A stretch of 6,012 nucleotides of DNA from Spirosoma sp. (GCA_028288385.1 JAQBNX010000724.1:1-6012); one strand, 5' to 3'; shown: positions 1 to 4,902, counted from the first letter of the stretch. Numbers and translations: made by a program. Notes: generated by a model from the letters alone, not told the origin.

Positions 1-98
1 GCTCGGCGAGTTCTGCCCCCTTTACCCTTGGTTTTTGGGGCCTCTTGGTCAACTGTTTGACTTAACTCGAGTTCTGTTAAACCGTCCTCTTCAGCCAT
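1..98 (-). CDS. 5' fragment of the ribbon-helix-helix protein gene (same gene as 5612-5983)
   Basis: ATG at 98-96 on the minus strand begins the same reading frame as the complete gene at 5612-5983 and runs off the left edge after about 32 codons. It is not a second gene: when the 127-base end overlap is merged, this fragment and the right-hand copy are the same DNA. It is listed because the true upstream region of the gene (99-243) is visible only on this side of the window. Confidence 0.9.
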   Translation of the reverse strand, partial: MAEEDGLTELELSQTVDQEAPKTKGKGGRTRR

Positions 99-127
99 TT
101 GAGTTTTGTTAAACGTTTTGTTTAACA
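1..127. repeat. Terminal overlap, left copy (circular contig)
   Basis: These 127 bases are identical to the last 127 bases of the window. They carry the first codons of the ribbon-helix-helix gene and part of its upstream operator. An exact 127-base duplication at the two contig ends, cutting through a gene whose intact copy lies at the other end, is typical of a circular molecule assembled with a 127-base k-mer. It is most likely an assembly overlap and not a biological repeat. Confidence 0.93.
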
Positions 128-188
128 GCTAAAGTACAGAAAGTTAACGATTTAAGAAGTGTTTAACAGAATTCGAGTTATGTTTAAC
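63..188. promoter_or_regulatory. GTTTAAC/GTTAAAC operator or centromere-like array upstream of the RHH gene
   Basis: Five copies of the 7-mer GTTTAAC or its complement GTTAAAC lie at 76-82, 108-114, 120-126, 161-167 and 182-188, with a related GTTAAC at 143-148. Two copies form a perfect inverted pair, TGTTAAAC (107-114) and GTTTAACA (120-127), only 9-29 bases before the ATG of the ribbon-helix-helix gene. A longer inverted repeat pairs 63-82 with 161-180, matching at 19 of 20 positions. Most centre-to-centre steps (32, 41 and 21) are close to whole helical turns. Ribbon-helix-helix proteins commonly bind such short repeats near their own promoter, so autoregulation, a partition site or an accessory oriT site are all possible. 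The assignment is inferred. Confidence 0.6.
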
Positions 189-198
189 TTATGAATTA

Positions 199-226
199 GC
201 CTAATATAACCCTGATTATACAACAT
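199..226 (-). other. pdif-like XerC/XerD recombination site 1
   Basis: Read on the minus strand this 28-bp site has the 11-6-11 layout of dif sites. The left arm ends in TTGTATAA (223-216) and the right arm starts with TTATATT (209-203), one base off the usual XerD-type TTATGTT. It lies just downstream of the 244-663 gene and bounds the accessory block on the left. XerCD would have to come from the host, since no recombinase is encoded here. Confidence 0.68.
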
Positions 227-243
227 AAAGGGAATCATTAGCC

Positions 244-663
244 TTACCAATTAAGAGCTGCCTTAATAACTAAGTGGCCTTTTTTAACTCCTTTTGGCTC
301 ATAATTAATTTGCAGATCGCTCATCTCGTAGTAGTCGCGAACCGCGCTGTCAGCCACAACGCCCCTAAACTTAACATGAGCATAAGAGTAAGTACTCGTT
401 CGGAAAGATACACTGGCGCTATCATCAACCACCCCTTCTATTCGATACCGGATAACCACGGGGGGAATAATCCGTGCTGGAATTATAAATGTTTGAGGCT
501 TTGAAACATCGTCAACTATAAAATCCTTATAAGGACCAATACTCTTATCGTTAGGATCGGACAAGAATACAATAGACCCAAGTATACAGGCCATAGTGAT
601 AAGAATTAGCGTCACCATGATTCGAATGAACCTGCGCAAACCGGCCATAAATAGTCTCATCAT
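244..663 (-). CDS. Small single-pass membrane protein of unknown function (pdif cassette gene)
   Basis: The family is not recognised. The 139-aa product starts with a basic stretch (residues 1-15, several R) followed by one strongly hydrophobic segment at about 13-34 that would serve as an uncleaved signal anchor. The remaining 100 or so residues are polar and rich in alternating beta-type sequence, and would lie outside the inner membrane. There are no cysteines in this soluble part and no catalytic motif that I can name. ATG at 663-661 is followed at once by a second ATG and by another at codon 6, so the exact start is uncertain by a few residues. No Shine-Dalgarno sequence is evident, as is usual in Bacteroidota. 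The gene stands alone between two dif-like sites (199-226 and 672-699) and is divergent from the lipoprotein gene at 738. It looks like a mobile single-gene cassette. Confidence 0.72.
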   Translation of the reverse strand: MMRLFMAGLRRFIRIMVTLILITMACILGSIVFLSDPNDKSIGPYKDFIVDDVSKPQTFIIPARIIPPVVIRYRIEGVVDDSASVSFRTSTYSYAHVKFRGVVADSAVRDYYEMSDLQINYEPKGVKKGHLVIKAALNW

Positions 664-671
664 TGTGGGTA

Positions 672-699
672 TATCAACATAACATCACTTATACAACAC
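672..699 (-). other. pdif-like XerC/XerD recombination site 2
   Basis: On the minus strand the left arm ends in TTGTATAA (696-689), followed by a 6-base spacer and a right arm beginning TTATGTT (682-676). Both arm cores match the best copies in this window. It sits in the 74-base gap between two divergent genes, so it must overlap at least one of their promoters and 5' leaders. Confidence 0.75.
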
Positions 700-700
700 A

Positions 701-714
701 GCACATGTATGTGC
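701..714. promoter_or_regulatory. Short palindrome in the divergent intergenic region
   Basis: GCACAT (701-706) and ATGTGC (709-714) form a 6-bp inverted repeat with a 2-base centre, between the divergent starts at 663 and 738. Position and symmetry fit an operator for a dimeric regulator shared by both genes, but no regulator is encoded in this block and a chance palindrome of this size is possible. Confidence 0.3.
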
Positions 715-737
715 GTTGAAGGCTAAAGATTGATGTC

Positions 738-1118
738 ATGGTTAAACTAGTCCTGTTTATCGTGTTAATGTGGGCATTTAGCTGTCAACGACATGATGGT
801 CCTGAACCTGATCGAACTGACTATGCCTGTGGACAAGTCGTTTCGAGAAAATTATTCAATATGAAAGGAGTACCAATCAACTTCGCCAAAGAAATAGATC
901 GCTACTATCTGAACATAGACAGTAATCCTGCCCCTTTGGGGAGAGTAGCAGTGTTTTGCAGTTTACCAGAAGCCTACAAAGCAGCAGGTAAAACCATTGA
1001 TTTTGATGGTCGTTTTTCGCCTATCAATTTTAGGGACTCAACTGGTGAAGATGGCCGGTTAAGAAAATACTTTTCCCCTATTATGGTCGAGCATGTTGCT
1101 ATTGATAAGATCAACTGA
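738..1118 (+). CDS. Small predicted lipoprotein of unknown function (pdif cassette gene)
   Basis: The 126-aa product has a short lipoprotein signal: one K, a hydrophobic core (residues 4-13) and a lipobox-like AFSC ending at Cys16, so the mature protein would be anchored to the membrane through that cysteine. The residues after the cysteine (QRHDGPEP) lack the acidic run linked to surface export in some Bacteroidota, so a periplasmic location is as likely. Cys31 and Cys74 are the only other cysteines and could form a disulfide. The stretch around 68-93, with hydrophobic strands, an LPEAYKAAG helix and then TIDFDGRF, resembles the beta-barrel pattern of small Cytophagales lipoproteins seen from memory; no function can be named. 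The gene lies alone between dif-like sites at 672-699 and 1178-1205. A strong hairpin terminator follows at 1221-1261. Confidence 0.75.
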   Translation: MVKLVLFIVLMWAFSCQRHDGPEPDRTDYACGQVVSRKLFNMKGVPINFAKEIDRYYLNIDSNPAPLGRVAVFCSLPEAYKAAGKTIDFDGRFSPINFRDSTGEDGRLRKYFSPIMVEHVAIDKIN

Positions 1119-1177
1119 TAGTGTTAAATTTCTTATATCTGTCAGAACTGTCTTTTAATTAACTTCTATCTTTACTC

Positions 1178-1205
1178 ACACAACATAACCGTAGTTATGC
1201 AACCG
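1178..1205 (-). other. pdif-like XerC/XerD recombination site 3
   Basis: Minus-strand reading gives a left arm ending TTGCATAA (1202-1195), a 6-base spacer, and a right arm starting TTATGTT (1188-1182). The C in place of T in the left arm is the only core difference from sites 2 and 4. It ends the lipoprotein cassette and forms an inverted pair with site 4 at 1270-1297, with the hairpin at 1221-1261 between them. Confidence 0.72.
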
Positions 1206-1220
1206 CACTTTAATAAGTGC
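1205..1220. repeat. Small hairpin next to the main terminator hairpin
   Basis: GCACTT (1205-1210) and AAGTGC (1215-1220) pair around a TAAT loop. It directly abuts the 19-bp hairpin that begins at 1221, making a tandem pair of stem-loops in the 64 bases between two dif-like sites. Confidence 0.5.
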
Positions 1221-1261
1221 AAAATGCAAGTGGTGACATCGTATGTCACCACTTGCATTTT
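1221..1261 (+). terminator. Perfect 19-bp hairpin, probable terminator of the lipoprotein gene
   Basis: Bases 1221-1239 pair perfectly with 1243-1261 around a 3-base loop (CGT). The right arm ends in a T run (1258-1263), fitting an intrinsic terminator for plus-strand transcription from 738-1118. On the minus strand the stem is followed by only four Ts, so it may also weakly end transcripts from the 1411-2010 gene. The inner core GTGGTGACAT recurs in a second hairpin at 2325-2347. Confidence 0.72.
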
Positions 1262-1269
1262 TTATAGGC

Positions 1270-1297
1270 TCGTTCTATAACTCAACTTATGTTAAGG
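1270..1297 (+). other. pdif-like XerC/XerD recombination site 4, opposite orientation
   Basis: On the plus strand the left arm ends TTCTATAA (1273-1280), followed by a 6-base spacer and a right arm starting TTATGTTAAGG (1287-1297). It is the only clear site in plus orientation. With site 3 it forms an inverted pair around the terminator hairpin; with site 5 it encloses the 1411-2010 gene. Confidence 0.7.
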
Positions 1298-1410
1298 GAC
1301 GAATTAGTGAAATGAGTTCTATTTCTATGGGCAGTATAACATAGTATATTCTTATTTGTCTGCGTGTGGTCAGTGACTCTGACTTGTTATAATTATGGGT
1401 AAATCAATGG

Positions 1411-2010
1411 TTAGTATATAAGCTCATAGATCATTCTAATTTTGAACAGACCATTTTTGAAATAAGCTACTTTACCTGTTTGGTTAGTTAGTGTCAAGTT
1501 AAAAGCCCCTGTTATTATATCGTTTTTTAGATCATACTTTATGATTTGAATCCAGTTATTAGCAGCTTGAGATAAGTAGTAGTTATCACTGATAGCATCT
1601 TCACCTCCCCTTACTTCATATCGGACTTCAATCTGTAAATTTTGACGAGTGGTGGAATCAGATAAGTTGAATCTGCCTGCCGTCGTGGGTATATGACTAA
1701 TATGAAGCCATTGGCTTACCACTAATTGAGTGAGGCTATCAGTAATTACCTTTTGAGAGGAGTAAGTGGCGCGAGGTAGGTAAGTCAAAAAACCGGCATC
1801 AAACCAGCTTGACGCTTTGTACTTCTGATTGTTGTCTTGCCTGCTCTCTCGGACACCAAATGCTTTTCCCTGCCAGCGTGAGCTGTTGAGCAGGGCTGTA
1901 ACACGATCAACTTTTAATCGACTACTGACAGACGCTTTGGGCTGGCACCAACCACAAATGGGTATTCCCCCTACAAACAAGAATAGCACCAACCGTTTAA
2001 TTAGAGTCAT
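1411..2010 (-). CDS. Secreted protein of unknown function (pdif cassette gene)
   Basis: From the ATG at 2010-2008 the product is 199 aa and begins with a classic Sec signal: K5 and R6, a hydrophobic run at about 7-20, then GWCQ with likely cleavage after Gln23, a common end in Bacteroidota. The frame stays open upstream to a TTG at 2106, but that start would bury the signal peptide behind 32 extra residues that include another hydrophobic run, so the ATG is preferred. The mature part starts with a WQGKA stretch (about 46-50). It continues with alternating strands and ends with IITGAFNLTL (165-174) and YFKNGLFKIR (183-192), a pattern recalling small exported Cytophagales beta-sandwich proteins. 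I cannot name a family or function. It is the only gene between sites 4 (1270-1297) and 5 (2227-2254). Confidence 0.72.
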   Translation of the reverse strand: MTLIKRLVLFLFVGGIPICGWCQPKASVSSRLKVDRVTALLNSSRWQGKAFGVRESRQDNNQKYKASSWFDAGFLTYLPRATYSSQKVITDSLTQLVVSQWLHISHIPTTAGRFNLSDSTTRQNLQIEVRYEVRGGEDAISDNYYLSQAANNWIQIIKYDLKNDIITGAFNLTLTNQTGKVAYFKNGLFKIRMIYELIY

Positions 2011-2045
2011 AATCGAAATTGAAGCAGCACAGAGTACCAGTATAG

Positions 2046-2073
2046 CTATTATATAAGTGCGTTTATGATAACT
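2046..2073 (+). other. Possible degenerate dif-like site
   Basis: TATAA (2052-2056), a 6-base spacer and TTATGATAA (2063-2071) fit the dif spacing, but the left arm lacks TTG and the right arm has one mismatch to TTATGTTAA. It lies just upstream of the preferred start of the 1411-2010 gene. In AT-rich DNA a match this weak could be chance; it may be a decayed sixth site. Confidence 0.22.
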
Positions 2074-2226
2074 CGGAAGCGTTTTTAGCGAAGACTTTCC
2101 TCGCAATTGGTGGGGCCAATCTATAGATATTCCCTTTACATAACACAGGTCTTTTCTCTTCCCTTTCCAACCTTCAATTTAGCTCCTTTATAGTGCTCCT
2201 GGGGGCCTTCTTATCTAAGAATAATC

Positions 2227-2254
2227 TCTTAACATAAGATACCTTATACAACAC
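2227..2254 (-). other. pdif-like XerC/XerD recombination site 5
   Basis: On the minus strand the left arm ends TTGTATAA (2251-2244), followed by a 6-base spacer and a right arm starting TTATGTTAAGA (2237-2227). It matches site 2 at both arm cores and marks the right border of the accessory block; repL-unit sequence begins about 70 bases further on. The rest of 2011-2226 holds no other gene that I can support. Confidence 0.75.
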
Positions 2255-2324
2255 CCCTTAGAAAAGTCATAAAAATCACTAGACCAAAAAAGGTGAAAAG
2301 GGACAAAAGAAAAGCCTGAACAGG

Positions 2325-2347
2325 GTGGTGACATACGATGTCACTAC
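2325..2347 (-). terminator. Hairpin at the end of the repL transcription unit
   Basis: GTGGTGACAT (2325-2334) pairs with 2338-2347 around a 3-base loop, with one G-T pair. On the minus strand the stem is followed at once by the palindrome CCTGTTCAGG and then TTTTCTTTT, so it can end transcription coming from repL and the small gene at 2394-2612. It is a near copy of the core of the 1221-1261 hairpin, and both are preceded by AAAATGCAA when read in matching orientation. Confidence 0.55.
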
Positions 2348-2365
2348 TGGGATTTTTGCATTTTA

Positions 2366-2394
2366 TTTTGATGGAAGGTGCAAAGGCGTGGGCC
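2366..2394 (-). repeat. 29-bp dispersed repeat, copy A
   Basis: The minus strand reads GGCCCACGCCTTTGCACC and ends in CATCAAAA, with one mismatch to copies B and C. It overlaps the last base of the TAG stop codon of the 2394-2612 gene. The other copies are at 4903-4931, 4960-4988 and 5513-5541. All four lie 3' of an open reading frame and in its orientation. Confidence 0.85.
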
Positions 2395-2612
2395 TATAAG
2401 GATGTGTGTCGAGTGCTAGGGCGCTTGTTCCTAGTATAGTTATCAATCTGTTTTCCGCTGTCATCCTTTGTGTAAGCGTATACATTGAAGTACCTCCAAT
2501 CAGGAAATTGCCGGTCTAGAAAGTTTGTGAAGAGCACAAGGTTATTTACGTTGTACTTGACAAACTTATCATTGCCAACTTTAGCGATGATCTTATACTT
2601 TTTCTGGCTCAC
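2394..2612 (-). CDS. Small protein coupled to repL
   Basis: This 72-aa product is not recognised. It starts at GTG (2612-2610) and overlaps the end of repL by 20 bases in another frame, which points to translational coupling with the initiator gene. The sequence is basic at the start (KKYKIIAKV) and at the end, with an aromatic middle (FTNFLDRQFPDWRYFNVYAY, residues 28-47). It has no membrane segment and no cysteine. There is no ATG in frame, so the GTG is the only sensible start. A role in plasmid copy control or replication is plausible from position alone. The stop codon touches a 29-bp dispersed repeat and a hairpin terminator lies 47 bases beyond. Confidence 0.6.
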   Translation of the reverse strand: MSQKKYKIIAKVGNDKFVKYNVNNLVLFTNFLDRQFPDWRYFNVYAYTKDDSGKQIDNYTRNKRPSTRHTSL

Positions 2613-3198
2613 TAGTGAAACTGTTAGGTTGGATAAACAGATTCAATTGGTTCTCTGGTAGAGAATTGTTTTTCTCCTTTCGCTTCTTGACGTAAGTTTT
2701 AGCAAACGTTACTCTGTCACCGTTAAACACCACTAAGGGATTAATGAAGTATCTATAGTGTCGGTTACCCCTTGCGACTATACCGCACTCTATAAGTGAT
2801 GATAATCCTTCAAAAACGCTCTTCTCTGTACTATACTTTGTGTGAGTAAGACAATCTGCCATATCGAACATGAAACTGTCTTGTCTGGGTTTTAAAACAG
2901 TCAGGATATAGCCAAATACTCTAATAGCAGGCTTCGATAGATCCCAGAAGGAGGAGAACTGTGATAAATAGACCTTGGCAAATCTTTCTTCATCAACTTC
3001 AACAAATCTCATAAAAGCGGTATATCCCGTTACCTCTCCTTCTGTTGAAGTGATCATCTGAATTTCATCTTTGCTCTGTGGCCTGATAACCTGAGTGCGT
3101 TTAATAATTTTGATATCATCGACCGCTTTCTCTATAAATGGGTTTTCTTCAAACGCCTCAAACTCTTTCAGCTTTTTATATTTACTACCCTTATCCAT
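2593..3198 (-). CDS. repL: RepL-type plasmid replication initiator
   Basis: The 201-aa product has the size and layout of RepL-family plasmid initiators. A basic, acidic-mixed leader (1-45) is followed by a winged helix-turn-helix region of about residues 84-165. Helices around 86-103 and 111-140 precede a basic wing and the family-typical ending RYFINPLVVFNGDRVTFAKTY (149-169). A lysine-rich stretch (170-177) and a flexible tail finish the protein. RepL proteins bind their plasmid's origin and start replication using host enzymes. No HUH or other nicking motif is visible, so I infer no strand-nicking activity. ATG at 3198-3196 follows a good promoter and TAAAGT repeats that probably serve as autoregulatory operator or origin iterons. 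Family assignment is from pattern recognition and fairly firm. Confidence 0.85.
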   Translation of the reverse strand: MDKGSKYKKLKEFEAFEENPFIEKAVDDIKIIKRTQVIRPQSKDEIQMITSTEGEVTGYTAFMRFVEVDEERFAKVYLSQFSSFWDLSKPAIRVFGYILTVLKPRQDSFMFDMADCLTHTKYSTEKSVFEGLSSLIECGIVARGNRHYRYFINPLVVFNGDRVTFAKTYVKKRKEKNNSLPENQLNLFIQPNSFTSEPEKV

Positions 3199-3225
3199 AA
3201 AACTCGGCTTTATAAATACACCCTA

Positions 3226-3256
3226 CAAACATAAAGTTTAGGTGTCAAAAAAGCAA
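3226..3256 (-). promoter_or_regulatory. repL promoter, Bacteroidota type
   Basis: On the minus strand TATGTTTG (3233-3226) is an exact match to the Bacteroidota -7 consensus TAnnTTTG, and TTG (3256-3254) lies 20 bases upstream at the -33 position. Transcription would start near 3219, leaving a leader of about 20 bases before the repL ATG. A TAAAGT repeat (3232-3237) overlaps the -7 element, so a protein bound there would shut the promoter. Confidence 0.65.
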
Positions 3257-3337
3257 ATTTTAACTTTACGTTTATCATACAAAAAAATAAAGTAATACTA
3301 TCCAACCCGTAAAGTTTTAGTTTCTAATGTGTAAAGT
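3232..3337. repeat. TAAAGT iteron-like repeats upstream of repL
   Basis: TAAAGT occurs on the plus strand at 3232-3237, 3288-3293, 3310-3315 and 3332-3337, and inverted at 3263-3268. The last three direct copies are spaced exactly 22 bases apart, two helical turns. The bases before the core are (A/G)TAAAGT in each direct copy. The region is AT-rich and directly upstream of the initiator gene, where RepL binding sites or the origin are expected. The short conserved core limits confidence. Confidence 0.5.
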
Positions 3338-3421
3338 GGACAGCACTGATTATCAAATAGTTATACCCCTATTCTTCTTCAGTTCTTAATAATGCCTAGT
3401 AAAACCACGCCATTTTCTCAT

Positions 3422-3463
3422 AAAAAAAGCCCCAATCTGGCTTAGAGCTATCAAGATCGGGGC
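3422..3463 (-). terminator. Intrinsic terminator on the minus strand with no gene directly before it
   Basis: GCCCCAATCT (3429-3438) pairs with 3454-3463, with one G-T or A-C mismatch depending on strand, around a 15-base loop. On the minus strand the GC-rich stem ends directly in seven Ts (3428-3422). No minus-strand gene lies between this point and the start region of the plus-strand gene at 3619. It could stop antisense transcription before it reaches repL, end a small RNA from 3465-3600, or act as an attenuator in a long repL leader. Confidence 0.65.
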
Positions 3464-3467
3464 AATT

Positions 3468-3482
3468 GGCTTACGCCTTTGC
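3468..3482 (+). repeat. Possible partial copy of the 29-bp repeat
   Basis: These 15 bases match the first 15 of the dispersed 29-bp repeat at 13 positions (two central CC positions read TT); similarity stops there. It may be a decayed copy or chance. Confidence 0.3.
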
Positions 3483-3499
3483 GGCAGCAATATGCAACG

Positions 3500-3536
3500 C
3501 CTAAATTTTACTTCCTAAATTTTTAACCTATATTTT
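3500..3536 (+). promoter_or_regulatory. Candidate promoter region for the RadA-like gene
   Basis: TATATTTT (3529-3536) is one base off the Bacteroidota -7 consensus TAnnTTTG. Just upstream CCTAAATTTT is repeated at 3500-3509 and 3514-3523, 14 bases apart, which could be a binding site. No clear -33 TTG was found at the right distance, so the call is weak. Confidence 0.35.
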
Positions 3537-3557
3537 CCGCCTGTAACCGAGATAACC

Positions 3558-3602
3558 GTACCGTAATCGACTTCGGTTACTAACCGAAGTCGATTACGGT
3601 AC
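3558..3602. repeat. 45-bp perfect palindrome in front of the RadA-like gene
   Basis: The sequence is symmetric about base 3580, with 22-bp arms (3558-3579 and 3581-3602) containing CCGTAATCGACTTCGGTT. It ends 16 bases before the ATG at 3619. TAACCG occurs again just upstream at 3543-3548 and 3553-3558, so a protein binding this word is possible. As RNA it would fold into a long stem close to the start codon; as DNA it could form a cruciform or be part of a replication origin. The palindrome is certain; its role is not. Confidence 0.85.
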
Positions 3603-3618
3603 ATAATCAGTAATTGAA

Positions 3619-4896
3619 ATGGCAAACCTGAGCATCAAAGAATGCGTCGTTTGTAGCTCTAAATTTGAAACTACCGACAAACGCAAAATATACTGTGGAA
3701 ACAGTTGCAACCAAGAAGCATTCCGACGGAGACATGGATTGAATCCCCCTGAGTTTTTGCAACCGGGTTCAGTAAAGAAAAAGAAGCCAGAAATTAAACA
3801 GAAGCTAGGGCAGCAAGCTCCCAAGGTATGGCCTAACCCTGCTTATGCAGACAAAATTGCCATTATTAATAGCTTAGAGGGAAGACTTGATGGTTTACGA
3901 AGTCACAAGCAAGCAATCCTCCAACAAGAAGCAACTGTCCTAAAGAAGAATCCTGAGCTACTGGCAAACCTGACTACAGCCGCTTTGGCTGCGGGTGTTA
4001 TAGTAGGGACTGTTCTAATAGGGTACCTCATTTCAAATAATACACGAGATAAGGACAAGTCGGATCAGGGAAAGCTAATTGCTGTGATAGTTGGTTTAGG
4101 TTTAGCTACCTTTTTGGCTCTTATAACTCACGAAAGCACCAAAGCAAAACATATCAAAAGCAAACTTGATAAGCTCACGCAGCTCAAAGCAGAGAGTGAC
4201 CGGATCGATAATGAGATAAGTTCAATCGAGTCAGAGCTCGCTGTTCATAGTGTTGAATTACTGGCCATTCCTGCCACGATTAAGGAGGAGGTTGGTGAAT
4301 CATCCAACGAGGTTCATACGGAGCCGTCAGCGAGGGTAACAACGGATACACCGAGCGTAATGACGGCCACGGAGCTACAAGGGATGACTTTCGACCTTTT
4401 GACGTTGAATGATTACTACGTCAGCTTGTTTGGCCGGCCAGCGCGGGGATTTGCAATGGCATTGTATGGTCTACCAGGACACGGGAAAAGTACCTTTGCA
4501 ATGGAATTAGCCTACGATTTAGCAACTGCCAACGGAAAGGGGATTTACATATCTGCCGAAGAAGGATATAGCCAATCACTTCAAGAAAAGTGTCGCTCAT
4601 TTAAGACTGACCATCTTCTTTTCAGTGACCATAGCACTTTGGTCAGTATAAAAGCGATGTTACAACGTACCCAATATGACATAGTTGTTTTGGACAGTAT
4701 TCAACAGATAGGAATAAGTCCAGATGAGTTGACTTCACTTCTAAACGAGAATCCTCGTACGAGTTTCATTTATATACTTCAGGTACGTAAAGACGGAGAG
4801 TTTAAAGGGGACAATCGATATGCTCATGATGCAGATATACAGCTGCGACTAGTGAAGTACGTTCCCCAAGTTGATAAGACACGCTTCATTAAATAA
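3619..4896 (+). CDS. Membrane-anchored zinc-ribbon protein with a RadA/RecA-like ATPase domain
   Basis: The 425-aa product has five parts. Residues 9-30 hold a zinc motif, C9-x2-C12 and C26-x3-C30. A charged region at 76-112 is likely coiled coil. Two hydrophobic helices (115-139 and 152-171) are joined by a short charged loop, forming a membrane hairpin that keeps both ends in the cytoplasm. A second coiled coil spans 172-213, followed by a linker rich in T, S and E. Last comes a RecA-fold ATPase at 258-425: Walker A GLPGHGKST (284-292), YISAEEG (310-316) with the expected glutamate, Walker B IVVLDS (355-360), and ILQVRKDGEFKG (386-397) followed by HDADIQL, as in RadA/Sms. The full KNRFG motif is reduced to KTRF near the end and no Lon-like domain follows. 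It may act on plasmid DNA at the membrane, but that role is inferred. Confidence 0.82.
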   Translation: MANLSIKECVVCSSKFETTDKRKIYCGNSCNQEAFRRRHGLNPPEFLQPGSVKKKKPEIKQKLGQQAPKVWPNPAYADKIAIINSLEGRLDGLRSHKQAILQQEATVLKKNPELLANLTTAALAAGVIVGTVLIGYLISNNTRDKDKSDQGKLIAVIVGLGLATFLALITHESTKAKHIKSKLDKLTQLKAESDRIDNEISSIESELAVHSVELLAIPATIKEEVGESSNEVHTEPSARVTTDTPSVMTATELQGMTFDLLTLNDYYVSLFGRPARGFAMALYGLPGHGKSTFAMELAYDLATANGKGIYISAEEGYSQSLQEKCRSFKTDHLLFSDHSTLVSIKAMLQRTQYDIVVLDSIQQIGISPDELTSLLNENPRTSFIYILQVRKDGEFKGDNRYAHDADIQLRLVKYVPQVDKTRFIK

Positions 4897-4902
4897 CTAT
4901 GA

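Noticed and set aside
1..127. Biological direct repeat or integration target duplication at the window ends
   Set aside because: Exact identity, length of 127 and a gene cut at one edge but complete at the other fit a circular assembly overlap.
163..190. Another dif-like site at the TTATGTTTAAC near 178-188
   Set aside because: The left arm would end in AGAA in place of ATAA, and the sequence is better explained by the GTTTAAC operator array.
274..504. Plus-strand ORF of 76 aa
   Set aside because: Lies fully inside the 244-663 membrane protein gene on the other strand, with no start signal or recognisable domain.
1829..2056. Plus-strand ORF of 75 aa
   Set aside because: Antisense to the signal-peptide region of the 1411-2010 gene, with a composition typical of a shadow frame.
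2011..2106. N-terminal extension of the secreted protein to a TTG start, giving 231 aa
   Set aside because: The ATG at 2010 gives a textbook signal peptide; the extension would place a second hydrophobic segment in front of it and start with a rare codon.
2593..2612. Programmed frameshift joining RepL to the 72-aa protein
   Set aside because: The overlap contains only five As before AAG-type sequence, so the classic A AAA AAG slippery heptamer is missing; separate initiation at GTG is simpler.
3594..3824. Minus-strand ORF of 76 aa
   Set aside because: Antisense to the zinc-ribbon part of the RadA-like gene, whose cysteine pattern supports the plus frame.
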